A stretch of DNA of 64,000 nt from the NCBI GenBank assembly GCA_023400235.1, contig JAEXFI010000024.1:124001-188000 (forward strand), written 5' to 3'. The translations under genes and the position numbers were made by a program. Shown piece after piece: positions 17,176 through 25,599 of the stretch. The stretch comes from Bacillota bacterium. GTDB taxonomy: Bacteria; Bacillota; Clostridia; Acetivibrionales; DSM-1351. Every line of letters starts with the position of its first letter. Position 1 is the first letter of the stretch. Below the pieces are notes generated by a model. It saw nothing but the letters and a program-made list of their open reading frames with translations. It ran no database searches and had not been told where the DNA came from.

Positions 17176-18828
17176 TCAAGAAAAGCAGCTGCCGCCTACA
17201 AATTCTTTTACGATTGAATTATTGGGAATATCTTTTCCGTCAGCAGGCAGAAAATAGCTTAAAAATTCTATGAGTCGCTTAACCTCGGAGTACCTTTCAT
17301 TTTCCGGCCCCAGCTCCATCAGAAGCGGCTCTGCAAAGGTTTTCAGCACACAGAGCTCATATACCAGCGAGGAGTTAAACATAATATCAGCGTTCTCCTG
17401 GTAGGGAAATATGTTTTTCTCCTCTCCTCTTCTTACTGAAGGCCACCTGTTAATTGTATTAATGGCAGAGCAGCCTCTGAACTGGTTATCCCGGACAATC
17501 CTCCTGATGATTCTCGTATCAGTGGAGGGTATACGGTTGTGGTCGTCTATGTTCATTGAAGTCAATGCGCTAACATATATCTTGTATTTGTCCTCAGGTG
17601 AAATAGATGCAGTGAGCCTGTCATTGAGCCCATGTATTCCTTCTATGACAAGTATGGTGTTTTTACTCATTTTCATCCTTTGTCCTGTGGCTTCTCTTGA
17701 GCCCGTCTCAAAGTTGTATACGGGTATCTCCACCTCAAAGCCCTCCAGCAGTGCCGCCAAATGCTTGTTGAACAGCTCTACGTCTATGGCCTCAAGGGCT
17801 TCATAGTCGTATTCCCCGTCCTCATCCCTGGGGGTTAGCTCCCTGTTCACAAAATAATTATCCAGGGATATGGTTTTTGGAGTATACCCGTTGACTCTAA
17901 GCTGTATGCCCAGTCTGTTGGCAAAAGTGGTTTTGCCTGAGGAAGACGGTCCTGAAATGAGTACTATGCGCTTTTCTTCCTCGTGGTTTGTAATCTTGTC
18001 TGCGATTTCAGCTATCTTCTTCTCTTGGAGGGCCTCGCTTACCCTTATAAGATCTCCTATTTCTCCGGCTTTTACAATATCGTTCAAGGCACCCACATTC
18101 TCAACCCCCAGAATGCGAACCCACTTTTTGTATTCAATGAATACCTTAAAGAGTTTTTTCTGCTCCTCAAAGGTTGGAAGTTCATCAGGTTTTCCTTTTA
18201 CGGGAAATTGAATCACAACTCCCGGCTGGTGGTATCTGAGACTGAAGCATTTAATATAGCCTGTATCTGGAACCATATAGCCATAATAATAGTCCTCATA
18301 GCCGCCGCAGTTGTACACCGTTACATAAGGCTTCTGCCTGTGTTCCAGAACTTCATACTTGTCAAGCCTTCCCGTCTTCTTATAAAGCTCTCTGGCAGCC
18401 TCAGTGGAGACTGTCTTTTTTTCAAAGGGCAGCCCACAGGCCACAATCTCATGCATCTTTTTCTGTACTGCCTCAACGTCCATTTCAGTGAGCTCCTCAT
18501 CGCCCCTGATTTCACAGTATACTCCATTGCTCATGGGATGGCTTATAACGGCATTTCTCTCGGGGAAAAGTTCATTGACGGCTTTAATGAAAATAAAATA
18601 CAGGCTTCTTCTATATATCCTCATTCCGTCCTCATCGGTCAGATCAATAAATCTGAGCCTGGCATCCTCAGCAAGCTCATAGCTCAGCTCCCTGATGTCA
18701 TTGTTTACACGTGCAGCTACTATATTTGATTTATATGAAGACTGAAAACGTTTTGCCAGCTCAAGCAGGGTAGTTTTTTTCTCTATCTCATATTCTTCAT
18801 TATTAAATGTAATTCGAATTTTGTCCAT
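17176..18828 (-). CDS. TGS-uridine kinase fusion (nucleoside kinase family)
   Basis: 550 residues. The N-terminal part resembles threonyl-tRNA synthetase: a TGS domain (about 1-60) and a second additional domain with HPMSNGVYCEI (about 95-105). The C-terminal half is a uridine kinase/phosphoribulokinase P-loop domain with Walker A GPSSSGKTT (about 293-301) and DNYFVNRELTPRDEDGEYD. The kinase would phosphorylate a nucleoside, and the synthetase-like part may bind RNA or a nucleotide; the true substrate is not established. ATG 18828 follows GGAGGGG. Minus-strand transcription probably begins upstream of it and may continue into the DRTGG-hydrogenase genes, since the gap is 40 bp. Confidence 0.88.
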   Translation of the reverse strand: MDKIRITFNNEEYEIEKKTTLLELAKRFQSSYKSNIVAARVNNDIRELSYELAEDARLRFIDLTDEDGMRIYRRSLYFIFIKAVNELFPERNAVISHPMSNGVYCEIRGDEELTEMDVEAVQKKMHEIVACGLPFEKKTVSTEAARELYKKTGRLDKYEVLEHRQKPYVTVYNCGGYEDYYYGYMVPDTGYIKCFSLRYHQPGVVIQFPVKGKPDELPTFEEQKKLFKVFIEYKKWVRILGVENVGALNDIVKAGEIGDLIRVSEALQEKKIAEIADKITNHEEEKRIVLISGPSSSGKTTFANRLGIQLRVNGYTPKTISLDNYFVNRELTPRDEDGEYDYEALEAIDVELFNKHLAALLEGFEVEIPVYNFETGSREATGQRMKMSKNTILVIEGIHGLNDRLTASISPEDKYKIYVSALTSMNIDDHNRIPSTDTRIIRRIVRDNQFRGCSAINTINRWPSVRRGEEKNIFPYQENADIMFNSSLVYELCVLKTFAEPLLMELGPENERYSEVKRLIEFLSYFLPADGKDIPNNSIVKEFVGGSCFS

Positions 18829-19009
18829 CAAATCCCCTCCGGCTATAACTATAAAATTACTGGAATTATCCAGTCCGTTATAAATATTTTATATTATTAA
18901 CAATATATATTCTATAGCATATATTCTATTTACATTCAAAATATCCTTTTAATAATGTTTTTTATACGCAAGTCATAAATATTTGTCTTTGTCCCGAAGC
19001 AATTACTAT

Positions 19010-19038
19010 TTGACACCATATTGGCTATAATATAAAAT
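19010..19038 (+). promoter_or_regulatory. Candidate sigma-A promoter of prfC
   Basis: TTGACA at 19010-19015 and TAAAAT at 19033-19038, spaced 17 bp. It would give a leader of about 145 nt before the chosen prfC start. Confidence 0.65.
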
Positions 19039-19189
19039 GAAATCTGATTGTTAAGACACTATGGTATCGGGGCTGCTGTAAAGCAGTGCTGCCATGCTTA
19101 AAATAATTTTTAAAACTTTAATAATGGAAATACGGGAGGAATGTGCCCGGAGCTTTGTACTGCATAACCTCCGGGTCACACAAGATCAA

Positions 19190-20812
19190 ATGCCAGACAT
19201 AAAAAGTGAAATCAAGAAAGAAGTTGCCCGCAGAAAGACCTTTGCCATCATATCCCACCCTGATGCCGGTAAAACCACCCTTACGGAAAAACTCCTCTTG
19301 TACGGAGGCGCCATAAGGCTTGCAGGTTCAGTAAAAGCAAGAAAAGCAAATAAATATGCCGTGTCAGACTGGATGGAAATAGAAAAACAGAGAGGTATCT
19401 CAGTAACCTCCAGTGTAATGCAGTTTGATTACAGCGGCTTCTGTATAAACATTCTGGATACCCCCGGTCACCAGGACTTCAGTGAGGATACATACAGGAC
19501 CCTGGTTGCTGCGGACAGCGCCGTAATGCTCATTGACGGAGCCAAGGGTGTGGAAGCCCAGACCATAAAGCTTTTTCATGTTTGTAAGCTCAGGGGCATT
19601 CCTATCTTTACCTTTGTAAACAAGATGGACCGTGCCAGTAAAGACCCTTTCGAGCTTATGGAGGAAATAGAACGGGTGCTGGGCATCCGCTCCTACCCAA
19701 TGAACTGGCCCATAGGAACAGAAGGCGACTTTAAAGGTGTGTACAACAGGAAGCACAAGCAGATTGAGCTGTTCGACGGCGGTGAGCATGGGCAGTCTCA
19801 GGTTTCCTCCACTGTTGGAAAGGTTGACGACCCTGTTTTTGCCGACCTGCTGGGAAGCCATTACCACGACAAGCTGTGTGAGGATATAGAGCTGCTGGAC
19901 ATGGCTGGTGATGAATTTGACAAAAAGAAGATCCGGAGCGGTGAACTCACCCCCTTGTTTTTCGGAAGTGCCATGACCAATTTCGGAGTGCAGCCGTTCC
20001 TGGAGGAGTTCCTTGAGCTGGCTCCCTCACCTGGCATTGTGGACACCTCCGAAGGCGAAGTCGATCCTGAAAGTGACAAATTTTCAGGCTTTATATTTAA
20101 AATCCAGGCCAATATGAACCCTACCCACAGAGACAGACTGGCCTTTCTGAGAATATGCTCCGGCAAGTTTTCAAAGGGCATGTCGGTAAAGCATGTAACC
20201 ACGGGGAAGGAGATCCGTCTGTCTCAGCCCCAGCAATTCATGGCCCAGGAGCGCACCATTGTGGACGTGGCCTATGCCGGCGATATTATAGGCTTATTTG
20301 ACCCCGGCATATTCAATCTTGGGGATACTCTTTTTGAAGGTAACGGCAATGTCAGGTTTGAAGGCATTCCCATATTCCCTGCCGAATATTTTGCCAGAGT
20401 GACACCTGCCGACACAATGAAGAGAAAGCAGTTTATAAAAGGAATAGACCAACTGTCTGAGGAAGGTGCCATACAGGTCTTCAAACAGATTGACATCGGT
20501 ATTGAAGCCCTGATAATCGGAGTAGTAGGTGCCCTGCAGTTTGAAGTGCTGGAATACAGGCTGAAAAATGAATACGGTGTGCAGCTTCGCCTCCAGAACC
20601 TTCCCTATAGGCACGCCCGTTGGATTGAAAACGAAGGGCTGGACCCCAGAAAGCTCAATTTGCCAAGCACAGCGGTAATTGTGGAGGATAAGCTGGCAAG
20701 AAATTCCATACTGTTTGAAAACGAATGGTCCATCAGAATGGCCGAGGAAAGGAACAAGGAACTGAGGCTGGTGGATATTGCAACGCAGGATTTTAAAGTG
20801 AAAAAAATATAA
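19190..20812 (+). CDS. prfC: Peptide chain release factor 3
   Basis: GTPase that recycles RF1/RF2 from the ribosome after peptide release. It shows P-loop SHPDAGKTTLTEKLL, switch II DTPGHQDFSEDTYRTL, NKMD, and the RF3-specific EKQRGISVTSS, followed by the beta-barrel and C-terminal domains. At 540 residues it matches the family. I place the start at ATG 19190 because the family begins a few residues before RRKTFAIISHPDAG. The ribosome site there is weak. The frame is open back to ATG 19094 (32 more residues), so the start is the uncertain part. No neighbour shares its transcript except possibly the tRNAs, which have their own promoter. Confidence 0.95.
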   Translation: MPDIKSEIKKEVARRKTFAIISHPDAGKTTLTEKLLLYGGAIRLAGSVKARKANKYAVSDWMEIEKQRGISVTSSVMQFDYSGFCINILDTPGHQDFSEDTYRTLVAADSAVMLIDGAKGVEAQTIKLFHVCKLRGIPIFTFVNKMDRASKDPFELMEEIERVLGIRSYPMNWPIGTEGDFKGVYNRKHKQIELFDGGEHGQSQVSSTVGKVDDPVFADLLGSHYHDKLCEDIELLDMAGDEFDKKKIRSGELTPLFFGSAMTNFGVQPFLEEFLELAPSPGIVDTSEGEVDPESDKFSGFIFKIQANMNPTHRDRLAFLRICSGKFSKGMSVKHVTTGKEIRLSQPQQFMAQERTIVDVAYAGDIIGLFDPGIFNLGDTLFEGNGNVRFEGIPIFPAEYFARVTPADTMKRKQFIKGIDQLSEEGAIQVFKQIDIGIEALIIGVVGALQFEVLEYRLKNEYGVQLRLQNLPYRHARWIENEGLDPRKLNLPSTAVIVEDKLARNSILFENEWSIRMAEERNKELRLVDIATQDFKVKKI

Positions 20813-20821
20813 CCAATTTGC

Positions 20822-20850
20822 TTGACAAAAAGTGCAAACCTATTTATAAT
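20822..20850 (+). promoter_or_regulatory. Consensus sigma-A promoter of the tRNA pair
   Basis: TTGACA (20822-20827), 17-bp spacer, TATAAT (20845-20850). This perfect consensus lies 18 bp upstream of tRNA-Gln. Confidence 0.95.
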
Positions 20851-20868
20851 AGGTTTTGCGCTTGACGT

Positions 20869-20945
20869 TGGGATGTAGCCAAGCCGGTAAGGCACCAGAC
20901 TTTGACTCTGGCATTTCGTTGGTTCGAGTCCAGCCATCCCAGCCA
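20869..20945 (+). tRNA. tRNA-Gln (anticodon UUG)
   Basis: Acceptor TGGGATG pairs with CATCCCA. The anticodon stem CCAGA/TCTGG encloses loop CTTTGAC with anticodon TTG, and the T-loop is GGTTCGAGTCC. CCA is encoded (20943-20945). Confidence 0.97.
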
Positions 20946-20948
20946 TTT

Positions 20949-21024
20949 GACCCATTAGCTCAGTTGGCAGAGCACTTGACTTTTAATCAAGGTGTCCGCA
21001 GTTCGAATCTGCGATGGGTCACCA
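20949..21024 (+). tRNA. tRNA-Lys (anticodon UUU)
   Basis: Acceptor GACCCAT pairs with ATGGGTC. The anticodon stem CTTGA/TCAAG encloses loop CTTTTAA with anticodon TTT. CCA is encoded. It is three bases after tRNA-Gln and co-transcribed with it. Confidence 0.97.
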
Positions 21025-21063
21025 AAAAGACCCTGTATACATTTGTATGCAGGGTCTTTTTTT
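21025..21063 (+). terminator. Intrinsic terminator of the tRNA-Gln/tRNA-Lys operon
   Basis: AAAGACCCTGTATAC and GTATGCAGGGTCTTT around a 4-base loop, followed by an eight-base T-run. Confidence 0.95.
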
Positions 21064-21121
21064 ATCTGAAACTATGGTATTACTGGACATGACGTTAAAA
21101 TTCTGAAAGCAGGTCGAGATA

Positions 21122-21916
21122 TTAAAGCTTTTTTGCCCTCAATATATACGACAGCGGTATTCCGGTGTCGTTCAGGTGGGCCAGGCTTTCTGAAACGTCG
21201 TGCTCATATTCTCTCAGGCTTAAAACAGACAGGTTATTGCGGGTGAGGGAATTCACCAGATCGGAAAAGGTGTGGGAGTAACTGAAGAAGGTTTTTGAAC
21301 TGTACTCCTTCCCGCTCATATAAAATTTTCCGTTGCTCTCCTCCCAGGGCTCTTGCCTGAAATATGAATTAACAAGCTTGCCCGGAGCCTTCTCATCATA
21401 GTTGTCCTCGCCCTGGAAAGCCAGCATGTTGGTAACAGGATGCATATCGCTTATTAAAAGTATCCCGCCTTTTTTTATGCAGGATGAAACTTTGCTGAAA
21501 AGTAGGTTCAAATCCTGAAACCAGGTTATTGCACCAATAGTAAAAAATATCAGGTCAAAGCTGTCTTCATAACCTTCATCCAGTTCCAGTATATTGGCTG
21601 AAACAAAGGAACAGCGTGTGTTTGTCCTTAAGGCAATATCGTTTGCCCATGCCACCATGTTTTCAGCTATGTCAAAGCCTATTCCCTTTTCAGGCCCCAG
21701 CTTCATAGCGGCCAGCAATTCCCTGCCGTTGTTGCAGCAAAACTGTCCAATGGTCTTGTTTTTCAGGTCAACCGCCTGTAATTCCTCCCACATTTCACTT
21801 TCCAAAAAGGGGGATTCTTCCTCCCTCAACCTTTTTATAATATCCTCGCACCAACCCGGGGCCCGGTGCTCAAAGGCCTCTTCCCAGGCTTCCTTGTTTG
21901 ATTTTATATAATCCAT
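21122..21916 (-). CDS. Class I SAM-dependent methyltransferase
   Basis: 264 residues. The SAM fold is visible: motif I region TIGQFCCNNGRELLAAMKLGPEKGIGFDIAENMV (about 56-89), an acidic strand end at GFDIAE, the adenine-binding CSFVSANILEL, and DLIFFTIGAITWFQDL. The substrate is unknown; the C-terminal part with several Tyr and Phe residues suggests a small molecule. ATG 21916 follows GGGAG. It is convergent with the tRNA operon and separated from tRNA-Hi by a terminator, so it is probably transcribed alone. Confidence 0.87.
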   Translation of the reverse strand: MDYIKSNKEAWEEAFEHRAPGWCEDIIKRLREEESPFLESEMWEELQAVDLKNKTIGQFCCNNGRELLAAMKLGPEKGIGFDIAENMVAWANDIALRTNTRCSFVSANILELDEGYEDSFDLIFFTIGAITWFQDLNLLFSKVSSCIKKGGILLISDMHPVTNMLAFQGEDNYDEKAPGKLVNSYFRQEPWEESNGKFYMSGKEYSSKTFFSYSHTFSDLVNSLTRNNLSVLSLREYEHDVSESLAHLNDTGIPLSYILRAKKL

Positions 21917-21956
21917 GTTAGCTCCCTTCAGTGGTTATATTTCCCTTTAAAAGTAA

Positions 21957-21989
21957 AAAAGGTATAAGCAATAAAAGCTTATACCTTTT
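21957..21989 (-). terminator. Intrinsic terminator of tRNA-His
   Basis: On the minus strand AAAAGGTATAAGC and GCTTATACCTTTT form a stem with a T-run after it. Confidence 0.9.
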
Positions 21990-21991
21990 CT

Positions 21992-22068
<77 letters not shown>

Positions 22069-22364
22069 CATATATCGTGTCCCGCAAGACACATTTGATA
22101 TTTTACGGTACAAAAGAGCTTTTGTCAATAGCTTTTAAAATTTATTTTGATATCCTGTCTGCTCCTTCAACTGGCTGCCGTGCAATAGCTGCGCAGCTTT
22201 ATATATTTTCCAGAATTAACAAATTTCTTGCTAAATATTTCTTAGAATAGTATAATATAATTGCTAAGGCTTATAATTTCTTATTCTTATTTGTACAATC
22301 CTTTTTCGCTCCGTATGTTTAAGTTCTTATATGCTCAGCAATAAAAATTTTTGGAGGTAGTCCA

Positions 22365-22541
22365 ATGCAAGACAAAACTCTTACTTGTAAAGATTGCGGC
22401 GCAACTTTCACATTTACGGTTGGCGAGCAACAGTTTTATGCGGAAAAAGGATTCACAAATGAGCCTGCAAGATGTCCTGATTGCAGAAAAGCAAAAAAAT
22501 CATCACAAAGAAGCTATAATGGCGATTACGCTAAAAGATAA
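22365..22541 (+). CDS. Small zinc-ribbon protein
   Basis: 58 codons. The product carries two Cys pairs, CKDCG (8-12) and CPDC (37-40), around a short beta region (FTFTVGEQQFYAEKGFTNEPARC), then a basic tail. This is the clostridial zinc-ribbon family of the zf-trcl type, often annotated only as zinc-binding protein. GGAGG at 22353-22357 lies seven bases before the ATG and a strong terminator follows the stop, so it is a complete single-gene unit. A longer overlapping frame (22351-22584) has no good start. The partner, RNA or protein, is unknown. Confidence 0.87.
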   Translation: MQDKTLTCKDCGATFTFTVGEQQFYAEKGFTNEPARCPDCRKAKKSSQRSYNGDYAKR

Positions 22542-22585
22542 GCATGTACATCAGTTGTACATCAGTCACATTGCATCAAATTAAA

Positions 22586-22617
22586 CCCCTGGTTTTTGGC
22601 CAGGGGCTTTTGTTTTT
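22586..22617 (+). terminator. Intrinsic terminator of the zinc-ribbon gene
   Basis: CCCCTGG and CCAGGGG around a seven-base loop, followed by CTTTTGTTTTTT. It abuts the 3' end of galM on the other strand. Confidence 0.9.
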
Positions 22618-23681
22618 TATCTGATTCCAAATCTGTATATGGTAGTATGCTGGTATTTATCTCCTGCCTTCAGGACCGGTGACGGGAAATGCTTGTGTTT
22701 CATTGCATTGGGGAAAAACTGTGTTTCAAGGCACAAGCCGCTTCTTTTGCAATATACGGTATTGCCCTTACCGATGAGGTTCTCTTCCTTGCTGAGGTGA
22801 TTTCCCGAGTAAAACTGCACCCCCGGCTTGGTGGTGAATACCTGCATGAGACGCCCGCTCTGAGGATGATACAGCTCTGCCGCCACCTCCTTCAGGTCTC
22901 CCTTTGTATTCAACACCCAGTTGTGGTCGTAGCCGAGGCCGTTTACTATCTGGTTATCATCACTGCTGATGCCTTCTGTAAAGTATTTGAGGCTGGTAAA
23001 ATCCATAACTGTTCCCTTAACACTTCTTATCTCCCCTGTGGGAATACACTCCTCATCTACAGGCGTAAAGCTGTCTGCATTTATATACAGCTGATGCTTC
23101 AGCACATCTCCCGAACCGTGACCGCCAAGGTTGAAATAAGCGTGGTTTGTAAGATTTATGACAGTATCCTTGTCGGTAACCGCAGAATAGTCAATTATAA
23201 GTTCGTTGTCTTCTGTCAGAGAATACTCTACCCTAACATCAAGTTTTCCAGGATAGTTTTCTTCTCCGTCCGGACTGGTATGGGTTAGCACAAGCTTTTC
23301 ACAACCGTTTTCAGTAATGGTCTCCGCCTTCCATACTACGTTGTGAAAACCTGTTATTCCCCCGTGCAAATGATTTTCTCCGTCATTTTTTGCAAGCTCA
23401 TATACTTTGCCGTTCAGCTCAAAGCTTGCATCCTCTATCCTGTTTGCATGTCTTCCTATTAATGCTCCCAGGTAGGCGGGATTATCCATATAATTGTCAA
23501 GAACGCCGTGGCCAAGTGTAACATCGTCCATTTTGCCACTTTTGTCCGGAACAGAAATAGCCACAATAATTCCGCCGTAATTTGTAATATCCACCGACAC
23601 ATTTTTGGAATTTGTCAGGGTGAAAAGTTCTGCTTGTGTGCCGTCAGGCAAAGTGCCGAATAATTTTCCAGTAATGCTCAC
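22617..23681 (-). CDS. galM: Aldose 1-epimerase (galactose mutarotase)
   Basis: Interconverts alpha and beta anomers of galactose and other aldoses. 354 residues, the normal length. Family motifs are LFGTLPDGTQAELFTL at the start, NYGGIIVAISVPDKSG, LIGRHANRI, NHLHGG (histidine of the active site), NLTNHAYFNLGG (catalytic His) and LCLETQFFPNA (near the catalytic Glu). The start is GTG 23681 behind GGGGAGG; a TTG six codons upstream overlaps the ribosome site. It is alone, with no galactose genes adjacent. The convergent zinc-ribbon terminator sits at its 3' end. Confidence 0.95.
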   Translation of the reverse strand: MSITGKLFGTLPDGTQAELFTLTNSKNVSVDITNYGGIIVAISVPDKSGKMDDVTLGHGVLDNYMDNPAYLGALIGRHANRIEDASFELNGKVYELAKNDGENHLHGGITGFHNVVWKAETITENGCEKLVLTHTSPDGEENYPGKLDVRVEYSLTEDNELIIDYSAVTDKDTVINLTNHAYFNLGGHGSGDVLKHQLYINADSFTPVDEECIPTGEIRSVKGTVMDFTSLKYFTEGISSDDNQIVNGLGYDHNWVLNTKGDLKEVAAELYHPQSGRLMQVFTTKPGVQFYSGNHLSKEENLIGKGNTVYCKRSGLCLETQFFPNAMKHKHFPSPVLKAGDKYQHTTIYRFGIR

Positions 23682-23814
23682 TGTCTTGTTCCTCCCCAAT
23701 GATTGATTAATTAAATAAAATATGAACCAGTGGTCTGCACCACCAGCTTAACTTCCAATATTTATTTTATTTATATCATAATTCAATATTTGCCACATGT
23801 AAAGACCGCTGTTC

Positions 23815-25599
23815 CTAAACAGCCTTGAGTACACTGAACTGCGAATTGTACAGCTTGTAATAGCTCCCCTTTGCGTCAAGCAGCTCCTGGTGTGTTCCCC
23901 TCTCTACAATCCTCCCGTTGTCGATATACATGATGCAGTCTGCGTTTTTAATGGTTGATAGCCTGTGAGCTATTATAAATGAAGTTCTGCCCTTTAACAG
24001 CCTTTGCAGGCCGTTCTGCAATGCCTGCTCAGTTCTGGTATCTATGCTGGAGGTAGCTTCATCCAGTATGAGTATGCGCGGGTCTGCCAGCAACGCCCTG
24101 GCGAAGGATATCAACTGCCTTTCACCGATGGACAGACGGGTGCCTCTTTCATTTATTTCAGTGTTATAGCCATCCTTCAGATTGATAATAAAATCATGGG
24201 CACACACGGCCTTTGCAGCCTGTATGGCTTCCTCGTCGGTTGCCTCCGGCCGAGCATATTTTATATTGCTCATTACGGTTCCCGAAAAAAGGAAGGTATC
24301 CTGAAGCATCACTCCCATCTGACACCTGATGGAGTTCAAGGTTACATCCTTAAGGTTTATTCCGTCTATCAGCACTTCTCCCTCCTGAACATCGTAGAAT
24401 CTGCTCAACAGGTTTATTACAGTGCTTTTCCCCGCACCTGTAGGCCCTACCAGTGCTACTGTGCTTCCAGGCTCAAATAAGAAGCTGATATTATCAAGTA
24501 TTTTATTTCCCTCTTCCACGTCATAGGCAAAGCCCACATTTCTAAATTCCACCCGTCCTTTTACCTGCGGCATTTGAACAGCACCAGGCTTATCGGCTAT
24601 TGCAGGCTTCTCGTCTATGGTCTCAAATATTCTCTCCAGGTAAGCCATGGCATTAATCATGGCATTGTAGAAATTTCCCATGTTGGTTATGGGCAGCCAG
24701 AATCTCCATATGTAACTCACAAACGCTATGAGCACACCCACAGAAATGTCCTGAATCCACATTATTCCTGCAAAGTACAAAAGTACCACTCCACCTGTTG
24801 AAATGGTGTCAATTATGGGCCATAGGATGAAGTTTGATTTGACAAACTTCATCCAGGCCTTTCTGTAGGCTGTACTCAGTTCGTGAAATATACCCTCGTT
24901 TTCCTTCTCACGTGCAAAGGATTGGGTAACCTTCACTCCGCATATGCTTTCGTGTATATACGCATTAAGGTTGGACTGCTTCATGCTGAGTGCCTGAGTA
25001 TTTCTTCTCTGTATGTTCTTTATGAACATTATTGTGATGATAAGCGGCGGAAGCCCCAGCAGGCTGATCAGAGTCAGCTTGACATTTATAAAGAGCATGA
25101 ATGCCACAATGCATATGAGGGTGAACATGTCTGTAATAAAGTTTATAAAACCGTTTGAAAGCAAATCACTGAGGGAATTCACATAATTTATTACCCTCAC
25201 CAGGATTTTTCCGTGTGGCCTGCTGTCATAGTATGCGAAGGGAAGCTCCTGCAGCTTATAAAAAATATCCTCCCTTATCTTTTTTACAATATTGTTTCCT
25301 ATGGCAGACATGAGCCTTACTCTTAATTTAAAGCAGACTGCATTGATTACCAGCGTTGCTGCAAAAATGCATGACAATACCACAAGGCCGGTTACATCCT
25401 TGCCGGGTATCCTGTTGTCAATGGCATCCTGTACCAGTACAGGCCCCAGCAGGTTTGCCACACTGGCAATCAGCATCAGAATTATAGTTATTGCCATTGT
25501 GCGCTTATAGGGCTTCAAGTACCCCAGCAGCCTTATAAGGTCCTTGCTCCGGAACACTGATACCAGCTCTTCATCCATATCGTATTTATTTCTTGCCAT
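23815..25599 (-). CDS. ABC exporter half-transporter with catalytic Walker B Glu
   Basis: 594 residues: six membrane segments (about 30-320) and an ATPase domain with Walker A GPTGAGKST (about 385), Q loop MLQDTFLF, and Walker B ILILDEATSS with the catalytic Glu. Its signature motif is altered (RLSIGERQL instead of LSGGQ). The partner encoded upstream has the opposite defects, so the two should form one heterodimeric exporter of the TM287/288 or BmrCD kind. ATG 25599 overlaps the upstream TGA by one base and follows AGGAGGT. The substrate could be drugs or lipids; nothing nearby tells. Confidence 0.92.
   Translation of the reverse strand: MARNKYDMDEELVSVFRSKDLIRLLGYLKPYKRTMAITIILMLIASVANLLGPVLVQDAIDNRIPGKDVTGLVVLSCIFAATLVINAVCFKLRVRLMSAIGNNIVKKIREDIFYKLQELPFAYYDSRPHGKILVRVINYVNSLSDLLSNGFINFITDMFTLICIVAFMLFINVKLTLISLLGLPPLIITIMFIKNIQRRNTQALSMKQSNLNAYIHESICGVKVTQSFAREKENEGIFHELSTAYRKAWMKFVKSNFILWPIIDTISTGGVVLLYFAGIMWIQDISVGVLIAFVSYIWRFWLPITNMGNFYNAMINAMAYLERIFETIDEKPAIADKPGAVQMPQVKGRVEFRNVGFAYDVEEGNKILDNISFLFEPGSTVALVGPTGAGKSTVINLLSRFYDVQEGEVLIDGINLKDVTLNSIRCQMGVMLQDTFLFSGTVMSNIKYARPEATDEEAIQAAKAVCAHDFIINLKDGYNTEINERGTRLSIGERQLISFARALLADPRILILDEATSSIDTRTEQALQNGLQRLLKGRTSFIIAHRLSTIKNADCIMYIDNGRIVERGTHQELLDAKGSYYKLYNSQFSVLKAV

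Noticed and set aside
22351..22584. 77-codon frame over the zinc-ribbon gene
   Set aside because: Its ATG lies inside the ribosome site, and the other frame gives a clear two-CxxC protein.
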